From assembly GCF_005405085.1 (NCBI RefSeq), contig NZ_BJDJ01000001.1:186001-250000 (forward strand): 64,000 nt of DNA, read 5' to 3'. Of this stretch, positions 16,474 to 25,347 are shown piece after piece; the stretch's first letter is position 1; every line of letters starts with the position of its first letter. Below the pieces are notes generated by a model. That model searched no databases. It was not told the origin of the DNA and worked only from the letters and a program-made list of their open reading frames with translations. Made by a program: the position numbers and the translations under genes. This DNA comes from Lactiplantibacillus daowaiensis (GTDB taxonomy: Bacteria; Bacillota; Bacilli; Lactobacillales; Lactobacillaceae).

Positions 16474-19400
16474 TAGTTTGCGCGTTGCTTAATCAAGCCA
16501 TAACCTAAGCTCAAAATAACTAAGCTTAGCCAACCTAACCAAGCCCAACGTGACGGTTTGTCATTCGTTTGTGGCAAAGTCGTCATTTTCGACGTGGTTT
16601 TTACTGGTGCTTGTAACTGACTTGCACCTTGCAAGTGATCAGCTTGCGCTGTCAATTGCCGTGTCGCTACTGGCGTTGGTGTCAACTTAACCAGTGTCTG
16701 TTTTGCCGTTGCTGGCGTTGGTTGATCCGGGGTGATGCCCCCGGCGTATTCACCAAAGGTGCTCTGCCCGACATGGTTAACGATAACCTTAACTGTTGGT
16801 ACCGTTGGCTTAGCCGGTGTATTTGGCACACTTGGCGTCGTCGGTGTAATGACATCCGGTGTGCTTGGCTCAGTTGGGTCAACCGGCACGGTCGGCTCAA
16901 CTGGATCAATTGGATCAACTGGGGTCACCGGTAACTTCGTATCTGCGATGGTCACTAATTGTGCCTGTTCAGCACTGACCGTAATGGTCGTGGCCGTCGC
17001 ATTCAACGTATAGCCCGCTGGTGCCACCGTTTCAATCACCTGATACGTCCCAGCTGTCAGGTCAGTGAAACTGACTTGGCCGCTAACATCGGTGGTTCCC
17101 GTTGCAACCGTTTGGCCAGCTGCGTTCACAACTTTAAAAGTTGCGCCAGCTAACTTGGCCTGCGTCTGATCATCAACTTTAATGACTGTCAAACTGCCCG
17201 TCGGTGTGACTGGCGTGGTCACTAACGTATTCGTTAAGTCAACGCTACCGTTAGTTGTGGTTTGTGCCGTTAAGGTATAACCCGCAACTGGCGTTTCAAC
17301 GACCGTATATTGAATCGTTTGACCAGCTGCATCCGTTACGGCCAAGTCACTAAATTGGCTTGTATAACCGTTGGCTTTAGTCAACATTAATGTCTGACCA
17401 GTAGCTGTGCCATTGGCGTAGAGGGTTACCGTCACCGCAGGCGTGACCGTCGTGGCCGTTACCCCCGCCCAATGCTTATTGACCGTCAATGTCGTCGTTG
17501 GCGTGACTGGTGTTGTAATTAACGTATTCGTTAAGTCCGCTACCCCGTCAACCACGGTATTACTAGTCAATTGATAGCCCACAACTGGGGTTTCAACGAT
17601 GGTGTACTGAATCGTTTGCCCTTGGGTATCCGCGACTGCGAGGTCCGTAAATTGACCCGTATAGTGTGTCGCGACACTCAACGTTAACGTCTGACCAGTA
17701 GACGTGCCATTGGCATAAAGCGTCACTGTGACACTTGGCGTGACCGTGGTCGCTGTTGTCTCAGCCCAATGTTTATTGACGGTTAATGTGGTCGTTGGCA
17801 CGACCGTTTTGGTATCCGCAACCGTTATAGTCACCGGTGCCGAAGCGGTCGCATCGATCGTAACCGCTTGATCAGCTGCTAAGTCATAACCAGTTGGGGC
17901 CGTCAGTTCGTGTAACGTGTATTGGCCAGTTGCCAAACCGGTAAATGTTGCTTGACCAGTCGCATCGGTCGTTTGTGCCGCAATTGTTTGACCTGTGCGA
18001 TCCACTAAACTAAAGGTCGCATTGGCTAACGTTGCTTGCGTTTGCTGATCCACTTTCGTCACAACCAAACTCCCGGTTTGTAACGTATTGGTAAAGTCAG
18101 CCACGCCATTAACAATTGTCCCACCAGTCGTGGTATAACCCGTCACTGGGGTTTCAACCACCGTATACGTGATGGCGGTGCCAGTCACATCAGTCGTATC
18201 CAAATCAGTAAATTGACCAGTATAACCATTAGCGTTCGTTAACGTCAACGTTTGACCTGTACTGGTATCATTCGCCATTAACGTGATCGTGACTGCCGGT
18301 GTGACTGTATTAGCAGTGAGGCCCGCCCAATGCTTATTGACCGTAATTGTCGTTTGGTCGATTTTTTGATCAACGACTGTGAGTGCGACATTGTACTGCG
18401 TCGTTTCATCAATCGTGACGGTTTGATCTGCAGCTAACTGATAGCCCGCTGGCGCCGTCGTTTCATGCAGTGTGTAAACACCTTGCTGCAAGCCAGCAAA
18501 AATCAAACTACCAGTCGACCCAGTCGTTTGTGTGGCAATTATTTGGCCAGCATTATCTAACAACGTAAATGTTGCGCCAGCTAATCCCGTCGCTGAATCA
18601 TCACTGCCAACTTTAGTGACCGTGAGTGACCCATATTGATACGTGTTGGTTAACGTCACAGTGTCACCACTAGTGGTTTGCGTGCTAACATAACCCGCAA
18701 CTGGCGTTTCAACGACCGTATACGTATATGGGTTACCATAATTATCAGTAACCGGTAAGTTGCTAAACGTCCCTTGATACTGATTGGCAGCCGTTAACGT
18801 CAATGTTTGCGTCGTGGCACTTAAACTAACCGCACTAGATTGACGATACAGCGTCACCGTCACACTTGGTGTGGTCGTGCCAGTTGGTACGGCCACCCAT
18901 TGTTTCGTCACCTTGACCGCGGTTCGTTCAACCGTCGCATCAGTCGTTGCAACTGGTACTACGATATTGCTAGTTGGCTCATCAGCTGACAAATTCGATG
19001 GTGCTGGCACCGTAAAGGTCACGGCCGTTGGATTAAGCGCATAATCGTCTGGCGCCCGGGTTTCTTTTAAAACGTAGTCCCCAGAAACCAAGGACCCAAT
19101 CGTCAGTTGCCCTTGCGCATCAGTGGTTAGGCCACTACGCAACAAGGTCGTGCCGTCACTGGCATAAAGACTATAAACCGCCCCGACGACCGGATTCCCT
19201 GTCGTGGCATCCGTCTTAGTTAATAACGCACTCCCAATCAGTGAGTCTGCGGCACCAGAACCACCTTGAGCAGCCGTGGCATTAACATTAGCGATGCCTG
19301 GCACCCCAGTTGCTGGGGTGTAGTTCAAGACCGCACTATTAATATAGAAATGATTAGGTTGTAAAGTCGCCGTATATTCAATATTAATGGCGGTCGTCAC

Positions 19401-20768
19401 TGGCGTCAGAAAAGTCAACGTTAACACATTACCATCAGTCGTTAAGGTATAATCCGTCCCCGCAACGAGCTTAGCCGTCGCCACAAAGTTACTATTATCG
19501 TCATTATAAATCCCGGTTTCAACCCACATATCTTGATTGTAAGTTTGATAGAGTCCCATGTTATCAACAACGGTGACTGAATGCCAAGTATCGGCAAATG
19601 GATTAATAATCATCTGCCAATAACCCGTCGTTTTATTGGTGCCATCGACCCAACCGATCTTATTGATTTTAAAAGTACTATCACCGGCTGAAGTCGTTGT
19701 CCCAGAGACATAAAATAGCAAGTTACCCTTGCGACTATCGCCAGGATTAGTGGCGTAATAATCGTTAAAGGTCAAGGTTGCCGTTTGCGCATTTTCATCC
19801 GCAACGGCCGTCCCAATCACTTCACCGGTCATAAAATCAGTGACGTCAAAGTCAGCGGCGGTGGCTTTCGTATTACTTGGCAACGTAATCGTCACCGAGT
19901 CCCCGTCGTTGATGACTTCACCATCTGGAATTGACCAAGCATATTTCACAATATAATGTGAATAAGCATCCAGCGTCTCACTCGTGGTATACGTATTACC
20001 AGTAGTATCTGTAATAGTCGCATCGTCAGCCGTTAACCCCGTTACCACAACCGTGGCTTTTGCCATCAACGCTTTAAAATTGCTGAAGGCTAAGGTCCCA
20101 CTCGTTAAAGCGCCGGTTCCCTTTAAACTGGTAGTTACCGCACTATACATTTTGGTGGTCGTTTGCTGATTTGCCGTGGTTGCCGCTGCTGACTTAGCTT
20201 GGACTTGCGTCGTCGTGGCCGTTTGTGTCGTCTGACTAGCCGTGGTGTCAACCACGTTATCACTAGCCGTAACCACCGTCGTATCGGTGGCGTTGGTCGT
20301 TTGCGTGGCTGGTTGGTTAGCCGTGGTGGTACTAGTTGGCGTCGAACTTGTTGCATTCGTCGTTGGCTTCGTCGTTGAACCTTGATTTTGCGTAGACTCA
20401 TCAACATTTACATCAGTTACTGTTGAACCTGAATCCGTCTCATCAGCACTAGCACTGTGACTACTACTACTGATCGCGGCATTGCCGTCTTGATCAGTCG
20501 CTGGTTGATCACCAGTACTTGACGATGTCGTACTTGATGCCGTTTGATCATCATTAGCACTAGTATCACTCGCTGTTGACTCAGTCGTGGTCGACCCACT
20601 TCTCAAGGTCACCTGCGATTCACTAGTTGCCTTAGCCGAACTTGTCGCCGTGGTATTTGCCGCAGTCGTCGCCGTGGTGGTTGCTTTAGTCGTATCGGCT
20701 TTTGCCGTATTAGCCGCTAACAATGTTAATAATGTCGCGGTTCCCGCTAAAATTGTTTTTAATCGCAT
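16473..20768 (-). CDS. LPXTG-anchored adhesin with alternating SpaA-like and CnaB-like domains
   Basis: A 1431-residue cell-wall protein. Residues 1-24 are a Sec signal peptide (cut after AKA); about 25-205 is Ser/Thr-rich; about 210-505 resembles the Ig-like adhesive region of collagen- and fibrinogen-binding MSCRAMMs. About 515-1290 holds eight modules: SpaA-type prealbumin-like domains alternating with CnaB domains in the order SpaA, CnaB, SpaA, CnaB, SpaA, CnaB, CnaB, SpaA. Lys in VNKHWA, Glu in VVETPV and Asn in FTNT suggest intramolecular isopeptide bonds. A Pro-rich spacer, LPQTN at 1398, a hydrophobic helix and basic tail complete a sortase A signal. GAAGGAGGGAAG precedes the ATG. Likely a host or plant-surface adhesin; ligand unknown. 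Confidence 0.93.
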   Translation of the reverse strand: MRLKTILAGTATLLTLLAANTAKADTTKATTTATTAANTTATSSAKATSESQVTLRSGSTTTESTASDTSANDDQTASSTTSSSTGDQPATDQDGNAAISSSSHSASADETDSGSTVTDVNVDESTQNQGSTTKPTTNATSSTPTSTTTANQPATQTTNATDTTVVTASDNVVDTTASQTTQTATTTQVQAKSAAATTANQQTTTKMYSAVTTSLKGTGALTSGTLAFSNFKALMAKATVVVTGLTADDATITDTTGNTYTTSETLDAYSHYIVKYAWSIPDGEVINDGDSVTITLPSNTKATAADFDVTDFMTGEVIGTAVADENAQTATLTFNDYYATNPGDSRKGNLLFYVSGTTTSAGDSTFKINKIGWVDGTNKTTGYWQMIINPFADTWHSVTVVDNMGLYQTYNQDMWVETGIYNDDNSNFVATAKLVAGTDYTLTTDGNVLTLTFLTPVTTAINIEYTATLQPNHFYINSAVLNYTPATGVPGIANVNATAAQGGSGAADSLIGSALLTKTDATTGNPVVGAVYSLYASDGTTLLRSGLTTDAQGQLTIGSLVSGDYVLKETRAPDDYALNPTAVTFTVPAPSNLSADEPTSNIVVPVATTDATVERTAVKVTKQWVAVPTGTTTPSVTVTLYRQSSAVSLSATTQTLTLTAANQYQGTFSNLPVTDNYGNPYTYTVVETPVAGYVSTQTTSGDTVTLTNTYQYGSLTVTKVGSDDSATGLAGATFTLLDNAGQIIATQTTGSTGSLIFAGLQQGVYTLHETTAPAGYQLAADQTVTIDETTQYNVALTVVDQKIDQTTITVNKHWAGLTANTVTPAVTITLMANDTSTGQTLTLTNANGYTGQFTDLDTTDVTGTAITYTVVETPVTGYTTTGGTIVNGVADFTNTLQTGSLVVTKVDQQTQATLANATFSLVDRTGQTIAAQTTDATGQATFTGLATGQYTLHELTAPTGYDLAADQAVTIDATASAPVTITVADTKTVVPTTTLTVNKHWAETTATTVTPSVTVTLYANGTSTGQTLTLSVATHYTGQFTDLAVADTQGQTIQYTIVETPVVGYQLTSNTVVDGVADLTNTLITTPVTPTTTLTVNKHWAGVTATTVTPAVTVTLYANGTATGQTLMLTKANGYTSQFSDLAVTDAAGQTIQYTVVETPVAGYTLTAQTTTNGSVDLTNTLVTTPVTPTGSLTVIKVDDQTQAKLAGATFKVVNAAGQTVATGTTDVSGQVSFTDLTAGTYQVIETVAPAGYTLNATATTITVSAEQAQLVTIADTKLPVTPVDPIDPVEPTVPVDPTEPSTPDVITPTTPSVPNTPAKPTVPTVKVIVNHVGQSTFGEYAGGITPDQPTPATAKQTLVKLTPTPVATRQLTAQADHLQGASQLQAPVKTTSKMTTLPQTNDKPSRWAWLGWLSLVILSLGYGLIKQRAN
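17200..17800 (-). repeat. Two near-identical tandem CnaB repeats in the adhesin gene
   Basis: Two adjacent modules of about 290 bp encode very similar protein (TTLTVNKHWA, TVTLYANGT, GQTIQYT, VVETPV, VDLTNTL in both). They are the most alike of all modules in the gene and suggest a recent duplication that can expand or contract by recombination. Boundaries are approximate. Confidence 0.7.
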
Positions 20769-21072
20769 GATCGTTTCTTCCCTCCTTTCTTCAAGGATTG
20801 GTTGGTTAATTCAATGTATATAAACCAACGCTACCCTTTAATTATAAATCACTTCATACATTCCTAACAATGATTATTATCAAATATCATTAAGCCCGTT
20901 AATAGATATAATTATATTTATATTTACAACTAACGACAGTTATAAAAAAACGTCGTTACGCCAAAATCAGCCCTAACCTGTCAAAGAAATTGACTTGCAA
21001 CCGTTATCGCCGTTATACTATTTGCGAATTGATAAGTAAGTTTGTTGGCATTACCATGAGAGGAAAATAGCA
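20769..21072. promoter_or_regulatory. AT-rich divergent region with adhesin promoter
   Basis: No gene is seen. On the minus strand, TTGTTA (20865-20870) and a perfect TATAAT (20841-20846), spaced by 18 bp, fit a promoter for the adhesin. The stretch from 20870 to 20950 is strongly AT-rich. AGAGGAAAA before 21073 serves the small gene on the plus strand. Confidence 0.6.
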
Positions 21073-21279
21073 TTGGATCAAAAATTGATTATGACGAACG
21101 GACGCCTGATTTTTGCCTTGATTTGCGTGATTGGCGCCGCTTTAATTACCTTACGGGTCAGTCCAGCCACTTTATATCCAACCTTGCGGGTCTACTTAAC
21201 TGGCATGGTGATCTTAGGGATCGGGTTGGATATCTTTGGCCGCCTAAAGTTAGCTAAGTTGGATAACGATGAATCTTAA
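21073..21279 (+). CDS. Small two-helix membrane protein
   Basis: A 68-residue protein with two membrane helices (LIFALICVIGAALITL and YLTGMVILGIGLDIFG) and a charged tail (KLAKLDNDES). It starts at TTG 21073 behind AGAGGAAAA. No family recognised. It forms a single unit ended by a strong terminator at 21291-21326, and lies divergent from the adhesin gene. Confidence 0.6.
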   Translation: MDQKLIMTNGRLIFALICVIGAALITLRVSPATLYPTLRVYLTGMVILGIGLDIFGRLKLAKLDNDES

Positions 21280-21290
21280 TTTTGGACGCA

Positions 21291-21326
21291 AAAAGAGCGT
21301 GACCACTTGGGCCGCGCTCTTTTTTG
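21291..21326. terminator. Bidirectional terminator
   Basis: AAAAGAGCGTGACCACTTGG and CCGCGCTCTTTTTT form a stem with A and T flanks, between the small gene (+) and the MFS gene (-). Confidence 0.8.
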
Positions 21327-21332
21327 CAAGCT

Positions 21333-22580
21333 TTAATTTTCAACTTTAGCGGCCGTTACGTTAACAGTCGGTTGGCTCCGCCGCTTGACGATTACGGCTA
21401 ATCCAACCCCAATCAAGGTAATGACCACATTTAACAAGATAATCATCCGCGGTGCACTAGCACCAGTGGCTTTGGTTAAATAAGCGGCTAGTGATAAGAC
21501 CGCATAATTTGCAACACTAGATGCAATCATGACCAAAGACGTTGCTAAACCCTTGCTGTCTGGGAAGAACCCGACCGTCGTTGAGGTCGCCAATTGTAAG
21601 ACCCCACCAGCCGCCGCATAACCAATAACGAAACTCCCAATGTAGAGAATCGTCGGACTCGTAATGAAGTAACAAAGTAATAGCATCACGACTGAGATAC
21701 TTGGATACATAATTAAGACGGTGGTTTCTTTTAACCCCATATGGATGAACTGGGCCGTCAACAAGACCGCAATCGTGGCACCAACGGCATAAAATGACTG
21801 TAATACACTCGGATCTTTAATCCCATAGCTCGTTCCCAATTCTTGGTTACAGTTCAACCAAATCATAAAGGTCGCTGAACTGGTAAACCCAATCAAGATG
21901 GATGCGATTGACGCAGCAGTAAAGCGATGTTGTGGCTTAGCAGTCGTATCAGCTTTCGTAGCTGGTGTTTTGGCCGTTTGTTTAGGGAATGGTAAGATCA
22001 AAACTAAGATGGCATCGATCACCATTAGTAACCCACAAGCAATGAAAATCACTTGATAAGACATATTCGCACTAGCCACTAAGCCAATGACGAATGGTAA
22101 GACGAATTGAGCGACGGTAATCGCAAACTTAGTAAATAAGTTCGCAATCGACGCGGACTTTGGAAAAATCTCCATCACACTAGGTGATACACAAGTATCT
22201 AAGAAGGAATTGGCAATCCCATTCATCACACCGACGCCATAAGCAAACCACATGCTATGCACACTGATCATGCCAAAGAAGAACGCCGCATACAAGGCCA
22301 TGCCAATAAACCCACTGACGCGCCGGCCGACTTTATCGGAAATCGGTCCCGCAAATGGATACGCAATCAAGCGACCTAAGCCATATGCTGCAATGACGGA
22401 GACGACCATACTAACATCGATCACACCGCTGGCCGAAGTCGTCGCGCCCCAAGCCTTTGCAAACTCGGTTTTATATTGCCCCATGATTGATGACGCAATC
22501 CCTAAGATAAAATAAGCAAAGTAAAGCGCCAGCGCAGTTGGATAATACTTTTTATTAGAGTTGGTGGTGGTGGTTGTCAT
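21333..22580 (-). CDS. MFS transporter of the quinate/shikimate-type operon
   Basis: A 415-residue permease with about twelve membrane helices. The conserved loop 2-3 motif appears as GPISDKVGRRVSG; a long central cytoplasmic loop (KQTAKTPATKADTTAKPQ) divides the two halves. It is the last gene of a five-gene minus-strand operon and starts only two bases after the preceding stop codon. Together with two YdiB-type dehydrogenases and a TIM-barrel protein it probably imports quinate, shikimate or a related cyclic acid. That substrate is inferred from context only; the protein could also export a product. Its C-terminal half resembles the partial MFS protein at 63282. Confidence 0.82.
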   Translation of the reverse strand: MTTTTTNSNKKYYPTALALYFAYFILGIASSIMGQYKTEFAKAWGATTSASGVIDVSMVVSVIAAYGLGRLIAYPFAGPISDKVGRRVSGFIGMALYAAFFFGMISVHSMWFAYGVGVMNGIANSFLDTCVSPSVMEIFPKSASIANLFTKFAITVAQFVLPFVIGLVASANMSYQVIFIACGLLMVIDAILVLILPFPKQTAKTPATKADTTAKPQHRFTAASIASILIGFTSSATFMIWLNCNQELGTSYGIKDPSVLQSFYAVGATIAVLLTAQFIHMGLKETTVLIMYPSISVVMLLLCYFITSPTILYIGSFVIGYAAAGGVLQLATSTTVGFFPDSKGLATSLVMIASSVANYAVLSLAAYLTKATGASAPRMIILLNVVITLIGVGLAVIVKRRSQPTVNVTAAKVEN

Positions 22581-22582
22581 GA

Positions 22583-23467
22583 TTAATTACCTCCGGTATC
22601 GCTGAAGAAGAGTCGTTTGACATCATCAACCGGCATCTCTTGCCCAGTATAGAGTTTAAAAGCTGCGGCCCCTTGCCAAACCAACATGCCTTTACCACCA
22701 ATCGTGGTACTGCCTTGCGCCTTGGCATCAGCAAGCATCTTCGTCGTGGCTGGACTGTAGACCGTGTCTGTAACCACTAAATCGGGCCGAAAGACACTAA
22801 CATCTTTAATGTTACTTTGATCAGGATGTGGATTCATGCCTACTTTAGTCGCATTCGCTAAAATATCACTGGCTTTGATAGCTTCAGTTAAAGCGGTTTG
22901 ATCATTGATATCACCCACTTCAACGTGGCAAGCCGGAACTTTAGCCATGATCTTTTGCGCGGTTAGTTCTGCATTTTTAAAGAAAGCATCTTTAGGATTA
23001 AAGATGCGAATGACTGCGGCACCTTCCAAGGCCATTTGGACCGCAATCGCCGTCCCAGCACCGCCAGCACCTAAAATCGTCAAGCGTTTGCCTTGAGGAT
23101 CAACATCATGGTGTCGCAAATTTTCAACATAGCCAGCGCCATCCGTATTGTGACCAACTAAAACACCGTCATTATTGACAATCGTGTTGACTGCCCCAAT
23201 CAATTCAGCGGCTGGCGACAGTTCATCAACTAATTCAGCGGCGACCTTTTTACAAGGCATCGTGACGTTAGCCCCACGCATGTTAAAAATCCGCATTTTT
23301 TCTAAGGCACTCGCCATTTGGTCAGCTTGGATATCAAAAGCTAAGTAAGCATCATTGATCCCGGCTTGTTCAAAACTATAGTTATACATGGCTGGGGAAC
23401 CGGAATGGCCCACCGGCGACCCAAACAACCCCAACATCGTTGTATGCCCATCAATTCGTGACTCCAT
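22583..23467 (-). CDS. YdiB-type quinate/shikimate dehydrogenase (paralogue 1)
   Basis: A 294-residue member of the AroE/YdiB family, which interconverts shikimate or quinate with their 3-dehydro forms. Visible are the substrate motif GSPVGHSGSPAMYN, catalytic Lys in VTMPCKKVA and Asp in GHNTDGAGY, and the Rossmann motif GAGGAGTA. The cofactor loop IRIFNPKDAFF lacks the NRT-type arginines of NADP-specific AroE and looks like YdiB, so NAD is likely. Start chosen at ATG 23467, ten bases after AGGAGGGA. It sits next to a close paralogue (23501-24385) in an operon without other shikimate-pathway biosynthetic genes, which points to a catabolic role. Confidence 0.88.
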   Translation of the reverse strand: MESRIDGHTTMLGLFGSPVGHSGSPAMYNYSFEQAGINDAYLAFDIQADQMASALEKMRIFNMRGANVTMPCKKVAAELVDELSPAAELIGAVNTIVNNDGVLVGHNTDGAGYVENLRHHDVDPQGKRLTILGAGGAGTAIAVQMALEGAAVIRIFNPKDAFFKNAELTAQKIMAKVPACHVEVGDINDQTALTEAIKASDILANATKVGMNPHPDQSNIKDVSVFRPDLVVTDTVYSPATTKMLADAKAQGSTTIGGKGMLVWQGAAAFKLYTGQEMPVDDVKRLFFSDTGGN

Positions 23468-23500
23468 AATCGTCAATCCCTCCTGTTAATCAATCCTTCA

Positions 23501-24385
23501 TTAATGTTGCGCTGCCGCTTGTTTGGCTTCATAAGCTTGATACGCGTCAGTTGGCATTTCTTGACCCGTAAATAGCGTATAAGCTGCGGCCCCTTGCCAT
23601 AGCAACATGCCTTTACCAGGCGCAACCGTGCAACCTAGCTTTTCTGCATCTTCAATTAGCGTGGTCTTCAATGGGTTATAAACCGTATCCGCCACCACTA
23701 AATCTGACCGTAAGAAGCTTGGATCAATCAGTGATTGACCATCTAATGGCTTCATCCCAACAATCGTCGCATTCACTAAAATATCCGCATCGGCGATTTC
23801 AGCCTTTAACTTCGCTTGATCAGCTAATGGATAAACGTTAACCTCAACTTCTGGCTTGGCATCATGCAACTTAGCTTGCGTCTTTTCGGCATTGGCATAA
23901 AAACTATCATCTTGGTTAAAGATTGAAATTGCCCGCGCCCCATCTAAGGCACATTGGACTTGTAAGGCTGTGGCAGCACCGCCAGCACCTAAGACGACCA
24001 ATTTTTTGCCTTTGACGTCAACGCCATTTTCTTTTAAGTTACGAACAAAGCCGATACCGTCCGTAATATGTCCCGTTAGCTTGCCATCATCATTAACGAT
24101 CACGTTGATTGCGCCCACGATTTTAGCCGCTGGTGATAAATCATCCACTAAAGTGGCAGCCACCGTCTTGCAAGGCATCGTGACATTGCTGCCGCGGACT
24201 TTAAATAGCCGTAAAGCATCGATGGCTTGTGGCATTTGATCTTTTTGCACGTCAAAGGCTAAGTAAGCATAATCGAGGCCTTGATGTTGAAAGCTAAAGT
24301 TATACATCGCTGGGGAACCTGAGTGACCAACTGGTGACCCTAGTAACGTAAATAAACCGGTCGTTCCTGAAATTCGTTTTTCCAT
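23501..24385 (-). CDS. YdiB-type quinate/shikimate dehydrogenase (paralogue 2)
   Basis: A 294-residue AroE/YdiB-family protein, clearly related to the next gene in the operon. It keeps GSPVGHSGSPAMYN, the Lys in VTMPCKTVA, the Asp in GHITDGIGF and the GAGGAATA nucleotide motif; the loop ISIFNQDDSFY again suggests NAD. Where paralogue 1 has GHNTDG this one has GHITDG: the Asn that touches substrate is replaced by Ile, so the two may prefer different substrates (for instance quinate and shikimate). The ATG at 24385 follows AAGGAGTG; upstream in-frame codons are not supported. A hairpin separates it from the preceding SDR gene. Confidence 0.88.
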   Translation of the reverse strand: MEKRISGTTGLFTLLGSPVGHSGSPAMYNFSFQHQGLDYAYLAFDVQKDQMPQAIDALRLFKVRGSNVTMPCKTVAATLVDDLSPAAKIVGAINVIVNDDGKLTGHITDGIGFVRNLKENGVDVKGKKLVVLGAGGAATALQVQCALDGARAISIFNQDDSFYANAEKTQAKLHDAKPEVEVNVYPLADQAKLKAEIADADILVNATIVGMKPLDGQSLIDPSFLRSDLVVADTVYNPLKTTLIEDAEKLGCTVAPGKGMLLWQGAAAYTLFTGQEMPTDAYQAYEAKQAAAQH

Positions 24386-24424
24386 AATAATATGACACTC
24401 CTTAGTTTTAGGTCGTTTTAAACG

Positions 24425-24461
24425 TGAAAGGAGACCGAGACAGCTGTCCCAGTCTCCTTTC
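24425..24461 (-). other. Intercistronic hairpin inside the operon
   Basis: GAAAGGAGACCGAGACAG faces CTGTCCCAGTCTCCTTTC: an 18-bp inverted repeat with almost no loop, two mismatches or G-U pairs and no T-run on the minus strand. It probably acts as an RNA-stability or processing element between the SDR gene and the dehydrogenase pair, or as a weak terminator. Confidence 0.6.
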
Positions 24462-24484
24462 GACCACATTCAAATGATATGCAA

Positions 24485-25324
24485 TTATTTCTTAGCTGGT
24501 TGATGATGATCGATGGCGTATTGACGACGGCCACCTGGCTTTGGAATCATGTCAGAAATCATCATGTTCAAGCCACCATCAACAGTGACTTCACCACCAT
24601 TAGTGTAGTCAGAACGATCACTGGCTAACCAAAGAACGGTGTTGGCGATATCGTCTAAGTTACCGATCCGCTTGCTAGCGACTAAGCGCTTGCGGCCATC
24701 TTCAACTTTAGGATCGCTGTAGAAGTTTTCTGAAAGTGGCGTCTTAACCAAGCATGGGAGGACACAGTTACTACGAACCCCATATTGGCCCCATTCAGCA
24801 GCCATTTGTTTCGACATCATGTTGACGCCAGCTTTAGTGGTACTGTAAGCCCCACTATAAGTTTCTGGATAGCGAGAAGCGACCGTTGAGATATGGACCA
24901 TGTTCCCATGTTTTTGTTGAATCATCACACGACCAAACCGTTGTGACATTAAGAAGTAGCCCGTCAAGTTGACGTTTAAAGCCGCTTGCCATTCGTCTAA
25001 ACGTAAGTCTTCTAATGGTGAGAAACGGAGAATTGCGGCGGTGTTAACTAAGACATCGACTTCACCGAAAGTATCAACAACCTTCTTAACGGCCGCATCA
25101 ACTTCAGCTTCATTAGTCGTATTGCAGACCACTGCAACCGTCTTAATCCCATATTGATCAGCCAACTTTTTCGCATAAGCTTCAGTCTTATCTTCAATCA
25201 TATCAACTAAAGCAATGTTAGCACCTTGCTTGGCAAATTCTTCACAGAACTTAGTCCCCATCCCACCGACAGCACCGGTGACAACAACAACTTTACCATT
25301 TAATCCTAACCAACTATCACTCAT
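24485..25324 (-). CDS. Short-chain dehydrogenase/reductase
   Basis: A 279-residue classical SDR. The cofactor motif is TGAVGGMG (about 17-24), followed by an acidic residue (VDMIED) that favours NAD. The catalytic set is Ser in HISTVAS, Tyr and Lys in YSTTK; NTAAIL is the usual NNAG-like element with an unusual Thr. The extra 20 residues at the C-terminus (KPGGRRQYAIDHHQPAKK) are basic and not part of the fold. GGAGG lies before the ATG. In this operon it may oxidise or reduce a hydroxycyclohexane carboxylate ring position. Exact substrate unknown. Confidence 0.88.
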   Translation of the reverse strand: MSDSWLGLNGKVVVVTGAVGGMGTKFCEEFAKQGANIALVDMIEDKTEAYAKKLADQYGIKTVAVVCNTTNEAEVDAAVKKVVDTFGEVDVLVNTAAILRFSPLEDLRLDEWQAALNVNLTGYFLMSQRFGRVMIQQKHGNMVHISTVASRYPETYSGAYSTTKAGVNMMSKQMAAEWGQYGVRSNCVLPCLVKTPLSENFYSDPKVEDGRKRLVASKRIGNLDDIANTVLWLASDRSDYTNGGEVTVDGGLNMMISDMIPKPGGRRQYAIDHHQPAKK

Positions 25325-25347
25325 ATTTAATTCCTCCTAATCAATTA

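Noticed and set aside
20135-20823. Several open frames on both strands within the N-terminal part of the adhesin gene
   Set aside because: They arise from the low-complexity Ser/Thr codons and show biased composition, with no ribosome sites.
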